Shown here: positions 1-10,801 of the stretch, piece after piece | How the letters are laid out: each line of letters opens with the position of its first letter | Position numbering within the stretch: position 1 is the first letter of the stretch | Source: Lactuca virosa | Lineage: Eukaryota > Streptophyta > Magnoliopsida > Asterales > Asteraceae | Assembly: GCA_928212115.1 (NCBI GenBank) | Contig: CAKMRJ010005523.1 | Location: 248,785,347 to 248,849,346 of the forward strand | Length of the DNA stretch: 64,000 nt | Direction: 5' to 3' | Made by a program: the position numbers and the translations under genes | The notes under the pieces: generated by a model | What the model saw: the letters and a program-made list of their open reading frames with translations, nothing else | Told to the model about the DNA's origin: nothing | The model's database searches: none

Positions 1-39
1 CCCCGAACGTTTCCGCCGTTCCGGTTTTGGGGTGTGACA
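1..39 (+). repeat. 3' tip of the G1 5' LTR
   Basis: This is the terminal box shared by the gypsy LTRs here, CCCCGAACGTTTCCGCCGTT followed by a G/T-rich run and a TGTGACA end. The same box closes the LTRs at 6185, 6886 and 21187, and on the minus strand at 7686 and 17107. The primer binding site follows three bases later. The rest of this LTR lies outside the window. Confidence 0.85.
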
Positions 40-42
40 GAT

Positions 43-54
43 TGGTATCAGAGC
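43..54 (+). promoter_or_regulatory. Primer binding site (initiator tRNA-Met) of G1
   Basis: TGGTATCAGAGC is the exact complement expected for the 3' end of plant initiator tRNA-Met. It begins just after the LTR end TGTGACA, which fixes the LTR/leader boundary and the plus orientation of G1. Confidence 0.92.
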
Positions 55-534
55 ATTGTTTATAGTGAATTAAGTATATCAACCCATAAAAGATATACTA
101 ACTATAAATACATTGGGATAAAATACTCTGACCAAGAGTTAATACTTTTAAATAATAAAATATTTAATAAAGTATACGTGCCTGCATTCATACTAAAATC
201 AGTGTCACTAGGACAGAACAAAAGTATTACGATTGTTGGACAGCACAAGTAGACTTAGAGACATATGGTCAACCCTGGGAAGATGTAGCCTGATCAACTA
301 CATTATCCGAGGAGTGATTAGCATGTGCCTAAGTAGGTGTGAAGGTTGCAACAAGTCTAAAAACTTACCAACACTTCTACAAATAACAAAGGACAGAACA
401 TAAACTTAAAATACTATAGGAGTATTTTGTGTTACTATTAATTTCTGTCTGAGAACTAAAGGTCTTTATTTGTATATCAATGGTTGGTTAGTGGATACAC
501 TAAAGTTATATGTATCCAGGACGTCATAGACTCA

Positions 535-604
535 GAATCTGTGAATCTTTGCTTTATGTCTTGTCCTTGTTTGGTTGGGGGCTTAGAGTTAGGGTCACTT
601 ATTC
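535..604 (+). other. Leader copy of the conserved-loop hairpin
   Basis: The arms GAATctGTG (535-543) and CACttATTC (596-604) pair around a loop carrying the core CCTTGTTTGGTTG...GGCTTAG. A matching copy with the same arms is in the G2 leader (16546-16615, minus). Related hairpins with other arms are in the LTRs. The structure is inferred by eye; the function is unknown. Confidence 0.5.
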
Positions 605-746
605 GAAGGCCTATCCTGTCCTAAATACATATAACTGGTATGCACTAAACAAGTATTGAAGAAACTGATAAATATCATCTTATAATTATCTTAGTTAGTT
701 CGTCTATTTAGTTAGTTCTTGATATTTCTTTTCTCGCATAAATATC

Positions 747-950
747 ATGGCTGGATTCCATCCCCACGACAACCCGTACTACCCTAACCACGGCAATGCT
801 GGATGGCTCGGAGAAGAGCCGGAAAATGATCACCCAATCCCTTAGAATGATCACCCTGCTGAAGACTTTTCTGGTAGTTCTCATCGCCGAAAGAATCTCA
901 TCAACTTCTCCTTTAGATATAACCGAGTTTATGTAAAACTCTGGTCTAAT
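747..950 (+). pseudogene. Relic of the pre-gag ORF of G1
   Basis: An ATG at 747 opens a frame whose first 32 codons (MAGFHPHDNPYYPN...) match the start of the pre-gag ORF of G2 (minus strand from 16407), including a GWLGxEPExDHPIP motif. Codon 33 is TAG (843-845) where G2 has Leu. Beyond about codon 50 the frame no longer resembles the G2 protein, and the coiled-coil half present in G2 appears deleted. The following DNA up to gag is again similar to the G2 leader. Function unknown; it is too broken to be expressed. Confidence 0.55.
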
Positions 951-1270
951 TCCCTATCGTTGTAAATCTTAGACCTATTAGGTCTTGATTAGGTCGTAGT
1001 CCTGTCAAAACTTTCCCATCAATGGTTGATGTAAGGCCTACTCCTAGGCCACTTTTCCCGAACTTGTTACATCTATAATTCCAGTACCCTTGATAGATAT
1101 CTAAGCTAATGGGAATTATCCTCCAAATGCTATCGGTTTTCAATACTAGATCCACATTCAAACGTACTATTCATTTGTGTTGTTGGGCTATGGGAGTTAG
1201 TCCATGAGTCACTCTTATTATGTCTTTATTCTTACCCGAATTGTCGTCCTTTTAAACTTATAGTTAAAAG

Positions 1271-2476
1271 ATGCCTCCTCGTAGAAGTATAAGGCGTACC
1301 AATGTTAACGAAACACCAATACCACCTCCTCCACCACCACATGTACCACCTACTCATTTCGACGCTAGCTTGTTCCAAGCAGCCTTCACGGCAGCAGTAG
1401 CAGCTGTCGTGTTAGCCATCAAGACTCCTGTCCCTAGTGGATCGGGAACAGGTACACATCCTTCCAATCATGGCGAGAGCCGTGGCCATCCTCGGGAATG
1501 CACCTATAAGGATTTTACGAACACCAAACCCCGAGACTTCAATGGAACTGGTGGGGTTATGGTATTAAGACAATGGATTGAAAAGACGGAGGCGGTCTTT
1601 GAGATCTGCGCCTGCCTGGAGATCAACAAGGTCAAGTTTGCTGCTTGTACCTTTTCAGAAAGAGCTTTGACTTGGTGGAATGGCCACGTTAAGGCACTGA
1701 CCCTAGTAGTGGCAAATTCGATAAGTTGGGAAAACTTAAAGATCCTACTGATGAGAGAGTACTGTCCACGAGGAGAAATTCAAAAGCTCGAACAAGAACT
1801 GTGGCGTCTTAGAATGGTTGGTACTGATATATCAGCCTATACGGGGAGATTTTGTGATCTGGCAATCCTGTGCCCGGATATGGTTGCTCCTGAGAGCAAG
1901 AAAATAAAGAGGTATATTTGGGGACTGTCTCCCCAAATTCAGTCAAGTGTGTTAGCATCAAGGCCTTATACTTTCGATAGTGCCAAAGAACTAGCACAAT
2001 CTCTGATTGACCAAGGAAACCACAGTAACTCAATAGTTTCTGTACAAGATCAGCGAGAAGGAAACAACAACAAGAACAAGAAGAAAGACAAATCCTCACA
2101 AGAATCCTCAAGGAAACAACAACAAGTTACAGTCAATGTTGCTACGGTGCCTACAACAGTCGCTGCTATCCCATTTCCAGCAAAGCCTTATGCGGGTAAT
2201 CTCCCAAAGTGCAACAGATGCAACTATCACCACCATGGACCTTGTCGGGAGATGCAGTGCTTAAACTACAACAAAAAGGGACACACCATCCGTTATTGCA
2301 AGAGTCCAGCAAGACCGATCAACCAAGTACCCAACGCTGGTGTGAGCCAGGCTTGCTACGGTTGTGGCAAGGTGGGTCACTACAAAAGGAACTGCCCAGA
2401 GGCAGCGAATGCTGGCACAGACGGGAGGATGCTAACGATCACCGCCATAGGAGAGACTACTCTTGACCCACGTTAA
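1271..2476 (+). CDS. gag: Gag polyprotein of gypsy element G1
   Basis: This open frame of 401 codons encodes the capsid/nucleocapsid protein that would package element RNA in cytoplasmic particles. It has a Pro-rich N-terminus (PIPPPPPPHVPP, residues 17-28), a retrotransposon gag core at about residues 95-215 (WIEKTEAVFE, LTWWNGHV, REYCPRGEIQKLE), a basic Lys/Asn/Gln-rich linker, and a nucleocapsid zone from about residue 314. The zone contains CNRCNYHHHGPC, a knuckle whose second Cys is Tyr (CLNYNKKGHTIRYC), and an intact CCHC knuckle (CYGCGKVGHYKRNC). The ATG matches the start of G2 gag (MTPRPRP...). The frame ends before any protease motif; in G2, gag and protease are fused. It is open, but expression is not shown. 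Confidence 0.9.
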   Translation: MPPRRSIRRTNVNETPIPPPPPPHVPPTHFDASLFQAAFTAAVAAVVLAIKTPVPSGSGTGTHPSNHGESRGHPRECTYKDFTNTKPRDFNGTGGVMVLRQWIEKTEAVFEICACLEINKVKFAACTFSERALTWWNGHVKALTLVVANSISWENLKILLMREYCPRGEIQKLEQELWRLRMVGTDISAYTGRFCDLAILCPDMVAPESKKIKRYIWGLSPQIQSSVLASRPYTFDSAKELAQSLIDQGNHSNSIVSVQDQREGNNNKNKKKDKSSQESSRKQQQVTVNVATVPTTVAAIPFPAKPYAGNLPKCNRCNYHHHGPCREMQCLNYNKKGHTIRYCKSPARPINQVPNAGVSQACYGCGKVGHYKRNCPEAANAGTDGRMLTITAIGETTLDPR

Positions 2477-3297
2477 AGTATCTAAGGCGTTCGTTGTAAC
2501 AGACTCTTAAACTGTTTAAAACTAGTGCAACTAGAGTCTTATCTTTTGCGAGGTCCCGTCAGTAAAGGGATCCCCGTGCTGCGTATACTTGTCTTTTGTA
2601 GTATACCTAGTCCGCAGCAATAGTCTTGCAGTAAATCCATTAGTACTGTAACTCTGTTAAAAGTTGCACTGTTGGGTTTTGTCTGTAACGCCTTTTATGA
2701 TCTAATCTAATGTCTTTATCATTCCAAGTAGTCCGACATTGTCATTTGACTAGAGTCCATTCGATCCTCACCATACCAGTTTCGTGCGTGAATCTCTCTC
2801 TCCGAAACAGTCTTTCTTGTAAAGCCGTCGTTCCAGAACTCCGAAGTACTCATGCGTAGAGTACCTCATGTTTCTAATCCTTTCCGAAGGAACCTCTGCA
2901 AACCTCCCCGAAATACCACTCGTCCAGCAGACCGAGTTCGAGCACAGAGGCTATGGACAAATATAGCCCACCTATTACTATTTAGTGTATACGCAAGGGT
3001 GGTATATGATTATGATTACACAGACTTAGTATGTGTGTTTCCGCCCTTTCTCCTGTTCCTCGTTGGGTTGTGGACCAGGGGCAGAGTCGCACATCCGACC
3101 GTCTAACTAACCCTAATTATATACGACTTATATACACGAGGTAATGATAGATTGACCAAGTATGAATCCTATCATTAACGGAAGGGAAAAAATTGCCAAG
3201 TCTACGAGTGAGTATTCTGCCAATCAGAAGAGGGCAACCCCAGTAGTATTGCTAAGAAAGCTAATTTCGGGACAAAATTCCTTCTAACAGGGGATGA
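2477..3297 (+). other. Non-coding spacer replacing pol in G1, with polypurine tract
   Basis: No protease, RT or integrase motif is visible in any frame. Parts of the spacer resemble the region after gag in G3 (22935-23339), for example the stretches around GTCATTTGAC and CTCACCATACCAG, which suggests a shared non-autonomous backbone. A copy of the conserved-loop hairpin lies at 3022-3104. The end (about 3270-3297, GGGACAAAATTCC... CTAACAGGGGATGA) is the plus-strand priming site and is almost the same as the one in G2. Confidence 0.6.
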
Positions 3298-3534
3298 TGT
3301 GACAACCCAAAATTTCTATTCTGTACAACCATTCACTTCAGCAGAAGTCAAAACAGGTACTGCTAACTTTCAGACTTTTTGGAATAAGTTTGAGTGTTTT
3401 AGGATTAGCACCTTAGGGGATATCAGGAGACAGGATACCTAGGGTTTATTGTGCAACACAGTTATTCCAAGACTCCAAGAAATTAGAGTTTACTGCCTGA
3501 ATAAAATATTTACAGCCAAAAACCCTAAATTCGG

Positions 3535-3549
3535 GAGTATATATATGAC
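3535..3549 (+). promoter_or_regulatory. Putative TATA box of the G1 LTR
   Basis: GAGTATATATATGAC lies about 240 bp into the LTR, a plausible U3 position. No transcription start can be verified. Confidence 0.4.
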
Positions 3550-4041
3550 ACTTAGTCATTATTTACACTTTTTCCAAATCTCAAGATCCAAATCCATTTC
3601 TCTCTCAAGTATCATCCAAAAGTTCTTCTAGATCTTCAATCTAGTAAGTGTTTCTAGACTTCTTGAGTTGTTATATGACTTAACCTAGTGTTTTAAAACA
3701 CTTCTAACCGTGAAATCATTCCAAAAGGGTCAATCTTCAAGTTTCACCAAGAACACCAAGAACACACACTAGTGTTCTTGGCCTTTTGGTACTTTTTCAA
3801 GCCTCTATATTGTAAGTACTTCTATCCTAGAGTATCATAGAGCTTCTTACACGTCTTTACATCAAGAAAACACAATGAAACACCAAGATCAAAGGTGTTT
3901 ACGATCCAAGAACACCTTGGACCGTAAACCCTAATTTAGGGGTCAAAGTGACCCTAGTCCCTTCCTATGCCTAGGTAACTATCATGGATCACTTCATTGA
4001 TATGTTTAGGACTTGAAAGCATCAAAATACCAACATCCATA

Positions 4042-4275
4042 GGGGTTTACAGTCGTAAACCCAAGTAGAAATGGTCTAGGGACCGTAAACTCCTCAAAGG
4101 AGTGAAATGGTGCCCTAACCTCTTCCAAAAGCTTAACCATCAAGTAGAAATGCTCCTAGGGACTTATAAGCCTTCAAAACACCAAATGGTCAAAGAAGTA
4201 GGAGTTTACGGCAGTAAACTCAAGGGTTTACGACCGTAAACTCAATGAGTTATGGTCAAGAAAGCGTAAACTCAA
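4042..4275 (+). repeat. Array of GTTTACG..CGTAAAC palindromes in the G1 LTR
   Basis: Near-palindromic motifs occur around 4046, 4203 and 4225 (GTTTACAGTCGTAAAC, GTTTACGGCAGTAAAC, GTTTACGACCGTAAAC). Half copies lie near 3897, 3922, 4083 and 4265. Between them the sequence is unrelated. The array is comparable in style, but not in sequence, to the arrays in G2 and G3 LTRs. Confidence 0.6.
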
Positions 4276-4779
4276 GTTAGGGGTTCCCTTGAACCCTAAA
4301 CCCAATAGCTTTGTCCTACCACCCTTAGATGCAATCCTTATGACTTGTAGCACTTATATAAGGTGTTTTACATGTCTTGGGATGTCTTAACTTTGTCAAT
4401 TAGTGGTTTAAAGTCTAATTGAATACATATATGTGTGATTATATGTTAACTAGGATCATTTAGTGTGTACAAGTCTTCACTTGACACTTAGCATCCTACA
4501 TCGTTCAGTTCATCCAAACCACCAACTACAGGTGAGTTCATACCCCTTAATCAACCTTTTAAATGTTTTTAAATGCCTTTATGGGGGGGGGAATACAAGT
4601 TGAAACATGCTAGTTATCATATCAATCACAGGTGATTAATAACCCGCATGCAAAAGGATTTACTTCACTTAAACTGTCTTATCAAACTATTTTCAAATCG
4701 TTTTATAAAATGACATCAAGTCATTATTAATTATTGTTCAAAACTCTTAAATGTTTTACAAAACTTCTTTTATACTTTT

Positions 4780-5490
4780 TATTGTTAAAAGCATGCCTGT
4801 ATATGTATAGTTATATAAGTAATGTTTAAAGGACTTAGGAAGGCTAACTCGCTTTAACTCCTTTTCCTTGTTTGGATGTGGTTTTAGGGTATCGGTTATC
4901 CATCCGAAGGTCGTTTAATTATTAATTATATATCATGTATACATATATAGTCATAAAAGTTCCTTCAGTCAGTTCAGTACCTTTGATAGGAAAAGGTATA
5001 CTTTCGGTTATACACGTTCATTACTAGTAACTATAATAGGTATAGTTATGAGATATTACCTTCCATTCCTAGTACAAGGAATCACACCAGAGTCAGTTCA
5101 TTCATGAGTCTATACATATACATGGATACACTTACATGGATACTTATACTTGGATACACTTACATGGATACTTATACTTGGATACACTTACATGGATACT
5201 TGTACATGGATACTTTTAATAGATACTTTGTTAAAAGCATGCATGTATATGTATAGTTATATAAGTAATGTTTAAAGGACTTAGGAAGGCTAACTCGCTT
5301 TAATTCCTTTTCCTTGTTTGGATGTGGCTTTAGGGTATGGGTTATCCGTCCGAAGGTCGTTTAAATATCAGTTATATATCATGTGTACATATACAAACAT
5401 AATGGTTCTAATCAGTCAGTTCAGTACCTTTGGGTAGCAAAGGCACACGTTCAAATATTTCTAGTAAGCTATTATAGGTATAGTTTTGGG
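4780..5490 (+). repeat. Direct repeat of about 270 bp inside the G1 LTR, each with a conserved-loop hairpin
   Basis: The block beginning TTGTTAAAAGCATGC at 4782 recurs at 5228 with few differences and runs to the GGTATAGTT motif at about 5040 and 5475. Each block carries the hairpin core (TTTTCCTTGTTTGGATGTGG) at 4862 and 5308 with arms GGCTAAC and GTTATCC. Confidence 0.7.
5100..5222 (+). repeat. Short tandem repeat (about 28 bp unit)
   Basis: Repeated copies of a TACATGGATAC...TTGGATACACT unit lie in tandem between the two large direct repeats of the G1 LTR. The last copies are degenerate. Confidence 0.7.
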
Positions 5491-5624
5491 CTTATATATG
5501 AATTAGTAATAAATATGGATTTCGACCTAGCGATTCATTGCGGAAGTCACCTTTAGTTCCAAAAATCTCTTTTAAAGAGAACTCTTAGAATAGGGACTAT
5601 CAATCATATTATTACTTACTTACA

Positions 5625-5712
5625 GCGGGTCTCGTGAGAAGACTACTTACATACAGCGGGTCTCGTGAGAAGACTGCTTACTTGCAGCGGATCTCGTGAG
5701 AAGACTACTTAC
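5625..5712 (+). repeat. Three tandem 30-bp repeats
   Basis: The unit CAGCGGGTCTCGTGAGAAGA plus CTACTTA occurs three times within the R/U5 part of the G1 LTR; the third copy has GGATCTC instead of GGGTCTC. No function is apparent. Confidence 0.75.
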
Positions 5713-6185
5713 TTGCTTAACTTCTCACTTAGTCTTGTAGAAGAATACTTTCAAACCAGTCTAGTTTTGGTAGAAGACTACCCTTTTATACTAGTAGAAA
5801 ATATAGGATTTTCTAGGAAGTTCAAACGTTCACACTTTTACTTATAAGACTTTTCATTAATACTTATATAGATAACGACATTAAATACTTATGAATTCAC
5901 CAGCTTTAAAGCTGATCAACTCTTTCAAAATAACTTGTATTCTCAGGTCACAACTAGACAGGTACTGGTGCAAGGTTAGAGAAGACGGAGCAGTCAAGAC
6001 TCGTCTTTTATTTTGAGTATTCATTATGTTGTCTATACTATGAAGAAGCACACTTGTAATTAAAATTATACTATTAATGCAATGGATGATGTTGTTTCTT
6101 GTTTACTACTTTACCTTGTTGTGATACATCACATGACGTCCTCCACCCCCGAACGTTTCCACCGTTCTGGTTTTGGGGTGTGACA

Positions 6186-6886
6186 GAACTATTGTGGTTA
6201 CATTTTTTACTAAAAGAAATAAGGGTGTTCTTAAAGAATTTTTTCATCAAATATAAAGGAACTATTACAGTTAACTCCGTGAGTACCAAGTGAATACGCC
6301 AGGGTTATACACAACGATTATCTAACAAACAATGGGATGTGTGACTTCCGCCTCATTTCCTGTTCCTTGTTTGGTTGTGGGCTTAGGGTAGATACACACA
6401 ACCGATTGTTTGTTTACTCTGGGTTTTATATAACTTGTATCCATTTAGTACTCATAGAAAGGATTGTAGAGTCATTTTTACTTAGCTTTCATCAATGAAG
6501 GAAAATAAATAGGATTTTCTGGAGGAACAAGCGAACTTTTCAAAACAGAACTTACAATTTACTACAACTTACATTACATCACTAAAATCTTATGAACTCA
6601 CCAGCTTAAATGTTGATCTATGCTTTCAAAATAACTTGTATTCCCAGGAGACCAGTAGACAGGTACGCGCACTGGGATTCAGAAGATGGAGCAGTATAGC
6701 TTCATGTCTTATTTTGTTATTTACTTTGTAGTCTATGTTATGTGAACCAAATACTTTGTAAACACTTTCTTTCAAATGAAATGGTTGTTTATTTACGTTG
6801 ATTACTATGATGCATGTCTTGTGATACTAAACATGACGTCCTCCACCCCCGAACGTTTCCGCCGTTCCGGTTTTGGGGTATGACAT
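6186..6886 (+). repeat. Gypsy LTR fragment (right part only)
   Basis: The sequence starts mid-LTR (GAACTATTGTGGTTAC) and matches the last 700 bp or so of the fragment ending at 21187. It ends with the shared terminal box and TATGACA. No primer site follows, so it is a truncated or recombined LTR and not the start of an element. It carries the best-formed conserved-loop hairpin (6324-6414). Confidence 0.75.
6324..6414 (+). other. Conserved-loop hairpin with perfect 10-bp outer stem
   Basis: AACAAACAAT (6324-6333) pairs perfectly with ATTGTTTGTT (6405-6414). An inner stem ATGTGTG/CACACA encloses the loop with TTCCGCC and CCTTGTTTGGTTGTGGGCTT. The copy at 20638-20728 keeps the same outer stem; other copies have different stems that still pair. 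Confidence 0.6.
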
Positions 6887-7685
6887 TGTAGCACTTAGTT
6901 TCTAGTGTTTCCTAGTCCCTAAGGGTGTTTCCTTGCATGTTAGTTGCTTTAAACACTAAATTCATGCCAATATATGCCATTATATGTCATTAGGACTCGT
7001 TTGTGTCTCGAGAATTCATTCGTGGAACTTATCATCCTTACACGCATATTCGATTGAATCACCCACATAAGGTGAGTTCATACCCCTATAATCAATCTTT
7101 TAAATGTTTTAAATGCTTTTAAAGAGGGGAATACAAGTTGAACACAATGATAACTGTGTAAATGTTTTGTGATAAACATCATTTTAAGGATTGCTTATGT
7201 GTTATTAAGTGATCAAATCATTGCAAAAACTCTTTTAAAAGTTATGTTACTTTATGGTTTATAAAACTCAAAACTCCGTTTTTAAAGTGAAATCATAACT
7301 TAGTAGATAAATGAGTCTTTATTTCAAGGTAGTAACCATTCAAATAAACATACTAGTAAACTATAATAAGTATAATTTAGGGGTTCAGTTTATACTATAA
7401 CTAGTATAGAGAGTTCATACTATAAGTAGTACAGAGAGTTCATACTATAGCTAGTACAGGGAGGAAAATACTATAACTAGTGCAGAGAGGAACATACTAT
7501 AACTAGTACAGGGAGGAACATACTATAACTATAACAGAAGAACAAATCATGAATAACACACTTATACTATATATTCCTAGTATCCTAGGAAGACATTGTA
7601 TCTTTAACTCATTACTTTTAACAAATTAAGGTAATGCATCACGTCGGGTTTGTATTAACAATGGTACGAATACAACGTACACGGG
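6887..7685 (+). repeat. Gypsy LTR fragment cut by the G2 insertion
   Basis: It resembles the part of the G1 LTR around 4320-4760, including the GGTGAGTTCATACCCC and GGGGAATACAAGTTGAA motifs. It then holds about six tandem copies of a unit of roughly 30 bp (TACTATAACTAGTACAGGGA) at about 7385-7545. It stops at the G2 LTR edge (7686), which suggests G2 inserted into it. The continuation is not found to the right of G2, because that LTR is truncated. Confidence 0.65.
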
Positions 7686-8235
7686 TGTCACACCCCAAAA
7701 CCTAGAACGGCGGAAACATTCTGGGGTGGACGACGTCATGTACGGTATCACAACAATGCATAATAGTAAATACAAGCAACAACATCCATTGCATTAATAT
7801 AATAATTGTAATACAAGCGTGTTCTATATAGTTTGTAAGACACCAAAAGTATAATCAAAATAAAACATGAGTCTTGTATGTGCTCCATCTTCTCAAAAGT
7901 TCCATTTGTACTTGTCTACTGATGACCTGAGAATACAAGTTATTTTGAAAGTGAGTATCAACATAAAGCTGGTGAGTTCATAAGTATTTAGTGTCATTGC
8001 TTGTATAAAAATGTTTGCAACAATGTAGTGTAGTAATTGATTTCCAAGTGTTTTGTAAATAGTATACTCCCTAGAAAGCCCTATGTTTTCCAGTAAAAAG
8101 GTCGTCTTTTACCAAGACCCGAGTGTTTGTATAATTATCCTTTTATAAATATAAGGGTTGTTTCCTAGTAAAACTATTAGTATAAAAATATAGTTTACTG
8201 AAACAAGTATGTGACGAAGTCACATAGTAATGAAA

Positions 8236-8372
8236 TACAGACTCTAGGTAGTACTAAATGAACAATACGCCTCGAAAAGTCTATGGTAGTAATATGTAGA
8301 CTCGAGGTGATACGCCTCGAAAAGCCCAAAGTAGAAATATGTAGACTCCAGGCGATACGCCTCGAAAAGTTT
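8236..8372 (-). repeat. Tandem repeat with GATACGCCTCGAAAAG motif
   Basis: Three copies of a roughly 50-bp unit containing TATGTAGACTC and ATACGCCTCGAAAAG are seen here and at about 17670-17790 in the other LTR. One copy has GACTCGAGGTGATACGCCTCG, a small inverted repeat. Confidence 0.65.
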
Positions 8373-8694
8373 GTTTTTGCCTTAAATCCTTATTTTAGTT
8401 AATTTAAGGTTTGAATGTGAACTCGTATGTAACCATGCTGATCGACGGCTGAATAACTGATGACCCTCCAGGTCACACGTAGTATGGTGACATTTTGTCA
8501 CCCCTGGGCCTAGTCGGCCCAGACTGTAGCTAGCAGTCGGGATGTGGGAGTGTCTGTCCCGTATAGATCTATACACATAATGCCCTCTCTCCCTCCAGGA
8601 GACTTTGGTTACACGGTGGTATCACAATAAAGTGTCATATCAAAAAGTAGTATGTCACATTCTATTTTAGTATTTAATGTCTGTATAGAGTACA

Positions 8695-8812
8695 GTATGT
8701 TCTCTTGTATAGTATATAGTATGTTCTCTTGTATAGTGTATAGTGTGTTCCCTCATATAGTGTATAGTATGTTCCCTCGTATAGTGTATAGTATGTTCTC
8801 TCGTGTAGTTCG
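8695..8812 (-). repeat. 24-bp tandem array (five units)
   Basis: The unit TATGTTCCCTCGTATAGTGT plus ATAG repeats about five times. The same array in the 5' LTR (about 18116-18258) has one more unit, so copy number changed after insertion. The apparent repetitive peptide in this stretch is an artefact of a 24-bp period divisible by three. Confidence 0.8.
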
Positions 8813-9589
8813 TTGTAATTGTAGTAGTGAGTAGTAATTCCTTAACTATACCTATAATAGTTAAGTAGTAAGGTTGTTTGGATGCCTTTATTACACAAAG
8901 GTACTGAACTGAAGTGAAAAGCCTTTATATACACACATATATATGTGATATATAACTAAGAAGTCAACGACATTCGGACAAATAACAGGATACCCTAAGT
9001 CCACAACCAAACAAGGAACAGGAAGTAAGGTGAGCTATCAGTCCTAAGTCCTTCAAGTCTTACTTATATAAATATACTGGTATAGATATGGATTGGAAAA
9101 TATTGCAAGTATAAAAGAGTTTGAAAACAGTTTTAGTATCTAAATAGTTTAATAGAAGGTTGGAAAGCTTAAAAATCCATAAGTTTGATAGCAATTTGAA
9201 AGTAGTAGCAAATATTCTTGTTTGTTCTAGTTATAAATCACATATGATTAAAACAATAACTAGAAGTGTTCAACTTGTACTCCCCCCCATAAAAGCATTT
9301 AAAATCATTTAAACAGTTAATTCAGGGGTATGAACTCACCTGTAGTGAGTAACTTGAATGGAAGATCGATGTAGGATTGTTGGGTGTCAAATGGAGTCTC
9401 GAGCACAAACGAATCCTATTTAACATATAATTACATATATGTGAAAACATTAGTAGATATAACCACTAATGGTGATAGGGACATGCCTTAAGGACATAAA
9501 AACACTTAGAATTAAGTGTTACCAACTCATATGGTTGCACATAAGGAGTGTATGGCCCTATATTGGGGTGTAAAGCCACAAAAGCATGG

Positions 9590-10616
9590 CTTTGGTGTGT
9601 GTGCGGTCAGAGTGTGCGGCCAAGCCTGTATGCGGCCGCACACTCACTATGGAGTGTGTCAAAATCGAGGTTTCAAGCCTTTGGGATGTTCTAGTGAAGG
9701 TGTTTTGACCATTGCTTAGCCGGATTGGGAGTTTGGGGCCATTTTGGACCCTTAAAAGGGTGTGTGCGGTTGCACATGGCGTGGGCGGCCAGGTGTGTGC
9801 GGCCAGGCATGTGTGCGGCCGTATACACTCCTACAAACGTGTCCAAATCGATTTTCCAAGGCTTTGTGATGATCCTAAGAAGGTGTTTTGGTCGATGCTA
9901 AGCTTGGGTAAGTGTTTAAGTCCATTTTAGGGCCAAAAGATGTGTGAGCGGTCACACATGATGTGTGTGCGGCCGTACACACATGAAGATCATCTAAAAT
10001 GATGATTTCATGTATTAAACTTGAGGCAAAGGCTTTCTAATGTGTTGTAGTAAAGATCTAAGGGTGTTTACTTACTTGTTTTGATGATTGGAGAGGAAAA
10101 CTTGAAGAACTCTTGAGAGAAAATGTTCCAGCTTTGAAGGAGTGTGAAAAAGGGTGTAAGGTTGACTTAGGGTCCTTTATATAGGCTGGAGTGTGAGGCT
10201 ATAGGGTGTGCGGTTGGCTGTGTGCGGCTGGCTGGCCGCACACTCGGGTGTACGGCCGCACACACCTTGCAAGGTGTGTTTGGCCCGATTTTGTGATGTT
10301 TTACACATTCTAACCCTCCCTAAGGTTTAGCAAACACGAAGTATGACACAGGGAAACACATAAACATATGCAAAACTCACAACAGTATCGACTGAGGTGT
10401 TAGGAGTACAAAATTTCATTACTTCTAATAGTTGTCCAAACATTAGAATAACGCCACATAACTTACTTGTAACATGAACATTCAGTTATAAGGTGACCTA
10501 CAATGCTAACTTTATACTTAGGGTCCTTTATATAGGCTGGAGTGTGAGGCTAGAGGGTGTGCAGTTGGCTGTGTGCGGCTGGCTGGCCGCACACTCGGGT
10601 GTGCGGCCGCACACAC
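9590..10616 (-). repeat. CpG-rich palindromes GTGTGCGGCCGCACAC flanking the G2 TATA box
   Basis: Full or partial copies of GTGTGCGGCCGCACAC (core GCGGCCGC) occur at about 9597-9640, 9765-9830, 9948-9985, 10200-10265 and 10561-10615. The equivalents in the 5' LTR are at about 19045-19435 and 19660-19715. On the transcribed strand some copies lie immediately upstream of the TATA box and others downstream. Confidence 0.75.
10165..10324 (-). repeat. 160-bp block with TATA box, duplicated at 10516-10675
   Basis: ACTTAGGGTCCTTTATATAG opens both copies and CTAACCCTCCCTAAG closes both. On the minus strand each contains CCTATATAAAGG (plus coordinates 10174-10185 and 10525-10536), a good TATA box. The 5' LTR shows only one copy (TATA at 19624-19635) before it is truncated. 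Confidence 0.75.
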
Positions 10617-10801
10617 CTTGCAAGGTGTGTTTCGCCCGATTTTGTGATGTTTTACACATTCTAACCCTCCCTAAGACTCATATCTCGATTGTATTAAGCC
10701 TAAAGCACTTTTATAGACCCAAAATTTCATAACAAATTGCAACACGAAGCTAACTTTGATAAAATGAAAAATGTATAAGTTAGAAATTTCGGGTTGTCAC
10801 A

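Larger units (their letters stand above)
1..6185 (+). mobile_element. G1: non-autonomous Ty3/gypsy LTR retrotransposon (gag only)
   Basis: The order is LTR end (1-39), tRNA-Met primer site, leader, intact gag, a non-coding spacer of about 0.8 kb, polypurine tract, and a 2.9-kb LTR. Protease, RT, RNase H and integrase are absent, so any mobility would need enzymes supplied by a relative such as G2. Gag, the LTR ends and the polypurine tract all resemble G2, which places both in the same broad gypsy group; a Tekay/Del-type chromovirus is inferred from G2. The left LTR is cut by the window edge, so target-site duplication and LTR-LTR divergence cannot be read. Confidence 0.85.
3298..6185 (+). 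repeat. 3' LTR of G1 (2888 bp)
   Basis: It starts TGTGACAACCC directly after the polypurine tract and ends with the shared terminal box and TGTGACA, as at position 39. Inside are a TATA-like stretch (3538-3545), palindromic GTTTACG..CGTAAAC motifs (about 3895-4275), a homopolymer G run near 4585, a repeated block of about 270 bp (about 4780 and 5227), and short tandem repeats at 5100-5222 and 5625-5712. No coding capacity is credible. The left LTR is missing, so age cannot be estimated. Confidence 0.85.
7686..10801 (-). repeat. 3' LTR of G2 (3116 bp)
   Basis: On the minus strand it begins TGTGACAACCCGAAATTTC at 10801, right after the polypurine tract, and ends TGTGACA at 7686. It contains palindromic GTGTGCGGCCGCACAC motifs, two TATA boxes created by a 160-bp duplication, a conserved-loop hairpin (8976-9044), a 24-bp tandem array and CTCGAGG..CCTCGAA repeats. 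The small open frames inside come from these repeats and are not genes. Confidence 0.9.

Noticed and set aside
7385..7545. Possible CRISPR-like array of ~30-bp repeats
   Set aside because: Repeats are contiguous without unique spacers, lie in a plant LTR fragment and have no cas genes nearby.
8652..8834. Repetitive small ORF (IVYSMFPR repeats), also at 18073-18279
   Set aside because: A 24-bp tandem array in the G2 LTR; the period is a multiple of three, so the frame stays open without coding meaning.
9516..10732. ORFs with Cys-Gly-Arg-rich peptides on the plus strand (also 18966-19169)
   Set aside because: They come from GTGTGCGGCC palindrome repeats in the G2 LTRs and lie antisense to the element.
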